NCBI RefSeq assembly: GCF_900446255.1
Contig: NZ_UIGI01000001.1
Location: forward strand, 2,692,763-2,756,762
From: Buttiauxella agrestis
GTDB lineage: Bacteria; Pseudomonadota; Gammaproteobacteria; Enterobacterales; Enterobacteriaceae
Length of the DNA: 64,000 nt
Direction: 5' to 3'
In this document: positions 62,858-64,000 of the stretch, piece by piece
How the letters are laid out: the number at the start of each line of letters is the position of its first letter
Position numbering within the stretch: the stretch's first letter is position 1
Made by a program: the position numbers and the translations under genes
Notes under the pieces: generated by a model
Seen by the model: only the letters and a program-made list of their open reading frames with translations
Database searches by the model: none
Told to the model about the DNA's origin: nothing

Positions 62858-64000
62858 ATGAGTCTTTCATCCTTACCGACCCCTTCCGGCTCTGGCAAGC
62901 TGTACGGACTGGTAGAAAAAATTGGCAATAAAGTGCCCCATCCTTTTTTGCTGTTCGTGTATTTGATTGTTGTTTTGTCCGTGAGCACCGCCGTGCTTTC
63001 TGCGTTTAACGTCAGCGTTCGTAACCCTGCGGACGGCAATCTGGTGCAGGTTAAAAACCTGTTGAGCGCCGAAGGGGTGCACTGGTTTTTGCCTAACGTG
63101 ATTAAAAACTTCAGTGGATTCGCACCATTAGGGGCCATTCTGGCCCTGGTTTTAGGTGCAGGTCTGGCCGAACGTGTGGGGTTGTTACCGAGTTTGATGG
63201 TGAAGATGGCCTCGCATGTTAGCGCGCGTTATGCCAGCTATATGGTGCTGTTTATCGCTTTCTTTAGCCATATTTCGTCTGACGCGGCGTTGGTTATCAT
63301 GCCGCCGATGGGCGCGTTGATCTTCCTGGCCGTGGGTCGCCATCCGGTAGCCGGTTTGCTGGCAGCGATTGCAGGGGTTGGCTGTGGTTTTACGGCGAAT
63401 TTACTGATTGTGACGACCGATGTGTTGCTTTCGGGGATCAGTACCGAAGCGGCGCACACCATCGACCCGCTGATGCACGTTAGCGTGATTGATAACTGGT
63501 ACTTTATGGCGACGTCTGTGATTGTGCTGTCGATTGTTGGCGGGCTGATTACCGATAAAATCGTCGAGCCGCGTCTGGGTACCTGGCAAGGCGAAAACAA
63601 AGAAAAGCTGCAACAACTTGATGATGTTCAGCGCTTTGGTTTGCGTGTTACCGGCATTGTGTCGCTGCTGTTTATTGCGGTTATCGCTTTGCTGCTGGTG
63701 CCAGAAAACGGCTTACTGCGTGACCCGGTAAAAGGCACGATTATTCCGTCGCCATTTATTAGCGGAATTGTGCCGCTGATTATTCTGTTCTTCTTCGTCA
63801 TCTCCCTGGCCTATGGCATCGCCACGAAGAAAATACGCAAGCAGGCCGATTTGCCGCAACTGATGATTGAACCGATGAAGGAAATGGCCGGTTTTATCGT
63901 GATGGTGTTCCCGTTGGCGCAATTTGTGGCGATGTTCAACTGGAGCAATATGGGCAAGTTTATGGCCGTCGGGCTAACCGATGTGCTGGAAGGTTCCGGG
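62858..64000 (+). CDS. abgT: p-Aminobenzoyl-glutamate transporter, N-terminal part (cut by window edge)
   Basis: The first 381 codons of AbgT are visible (family length about 510). Recognisable blocks are KLYGLVEKIGNKVPHPFLLF, VLGAGLAERVGLLPSLMVKM, MVLFIAFFSHISSDAALVIM and GVGCGFTANLLIVTTDVLLS, typical of AbgT-family inner-membrane importers with an inverted-repeat fold. It imports p-aminobenzoyl-glutamate for AbgAB. The gene continues beyond the window. Confidence 0.95.
   Translation, partial: MSLSSLPTPSGSGKLYGLVEKIGNKVPHPFLLFVYLIVVLSVSTAVLSAFNVSVRNPADGNLVQVKNLLSAEGVHWFLPNVIKNFSGFAPLGAILALVLGAGLAERVGLLPSLMVKMASHVSARYASYMVLFIAFFSHISSDAALVIMPPMGALIFLAVGRHPVAGLLAAIAGVGCGFTANLLIVTTDVLLSGISTEAAHTIDPLMHVSVIDNWYFMATSVIVLSIVGGLITDKIVEPRLGTWQGENKEKLQQLDDVQRFGLRVTGIVSLLFIAVIALLLVPENGLLRDPVKGTIIPSPFISGIVPLIILFFFVISLAYGIATKKIRKQADLPQLMIEPMKEMAGFIVMVFPLAQFVAMFNWSNMGKFMAVGLTDVLEGSG

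Overview
The window is chromosomal DNA of a member of the Enterobacteriaceae. Many proteins read as close relatives of Escherichia coli K-12 proteins (RlhA/YdcP, YdcO, YdcL, TehA, TehB, YdcK, RimL, OpgD, YdcJ, SmrA, AbgR, AbgA, AbgB, AbgT, Tam, YneE), and their order and relative strands largely follow the E. coli ydcJ-opgD-rimL-ydcK-tehAB-ydcL-ydcO-ydcP segment in reverse. It is not E. coli: a full protocatechuate (pca) cluster, a UhpABC/AfuABC hexose-phosphate locus and an hpxO gene lie inside that backbone. Enterobacterial REP palindromes are scattered through the intergenic gaps. The genus cannot be fixed from sequence alone; a Kluyvera/Buttiauxella/Cedecea/Enterobacter-like organism is plausible.

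Layout. 1-4.9 kb: a LacI-controlled catabolic operon (transporter, two Gfo/Idh/MocA oxidoreductases, a TIM-barrel isomerase; it runs off the left edge) with twin operators. 4.9-9.5 kb: a SnoaL-like protein paired with a LysR regulator, a periplasmic phytase/esterase-like protein and a chemoreceptor. 9.5-23 kb: small metabolic, stress and regulatory genes (MetE-like enzyme, bestrophin YneE, FtrA-type regulator with rhodanese, RcnB-like protein, GFA protein, Tam, aldehyde dehydrogenase with AraC regulator, PACE efflux with LysR regulator, RlhA). 23-35 kb: a GGDEF-EAL protein, YdcO, an AraC/DMT-transporter pair, YdcL, a VOC protein, tehAB, ydcK, rimL, hpxO and a hicAB toxin-antitoxin pair. 35-48 kb: opgD, an aminotransferase/amino-acid-binding-protein pair with a LysR regulator, then uhpABC-like sensing genes followed by the afuABC-type importer. 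48-58.3 kb: ydcJ, then pcaHG, pcaQ, pcaIJFBDC and pcaR. 58.3-64 kb: smrA and the abgR-abgABT locus for p-aminobenzoyl-glutamate (abgT runs off the right edge).

How the genes work together. The pca genes encode all steps from protocatechuate to succinyl-CoA plus acetyl-CoA, with two regulators (PcaQ and PcaR); a site matching the remembered Pseudomonas PcaR consensus lies between pcaI and pcaR. UhpABC-like proteins would sense external sugar phosphate and switch on AfuABC, which imports it; no UhpT-type transporter lies beside them. AbgABT import and cleave p-aminobenzoyl-glutamate under AbgR, and two matching palindromes lie in the abgR-abgA gap.

No rRNA, tRNA, CRISPR array, transposase or integrase was recognised. 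No gene-free gap exceeds 300 bp; the largest (39863-40141) holds a palindromic element whose core recurs at 51079-51140.
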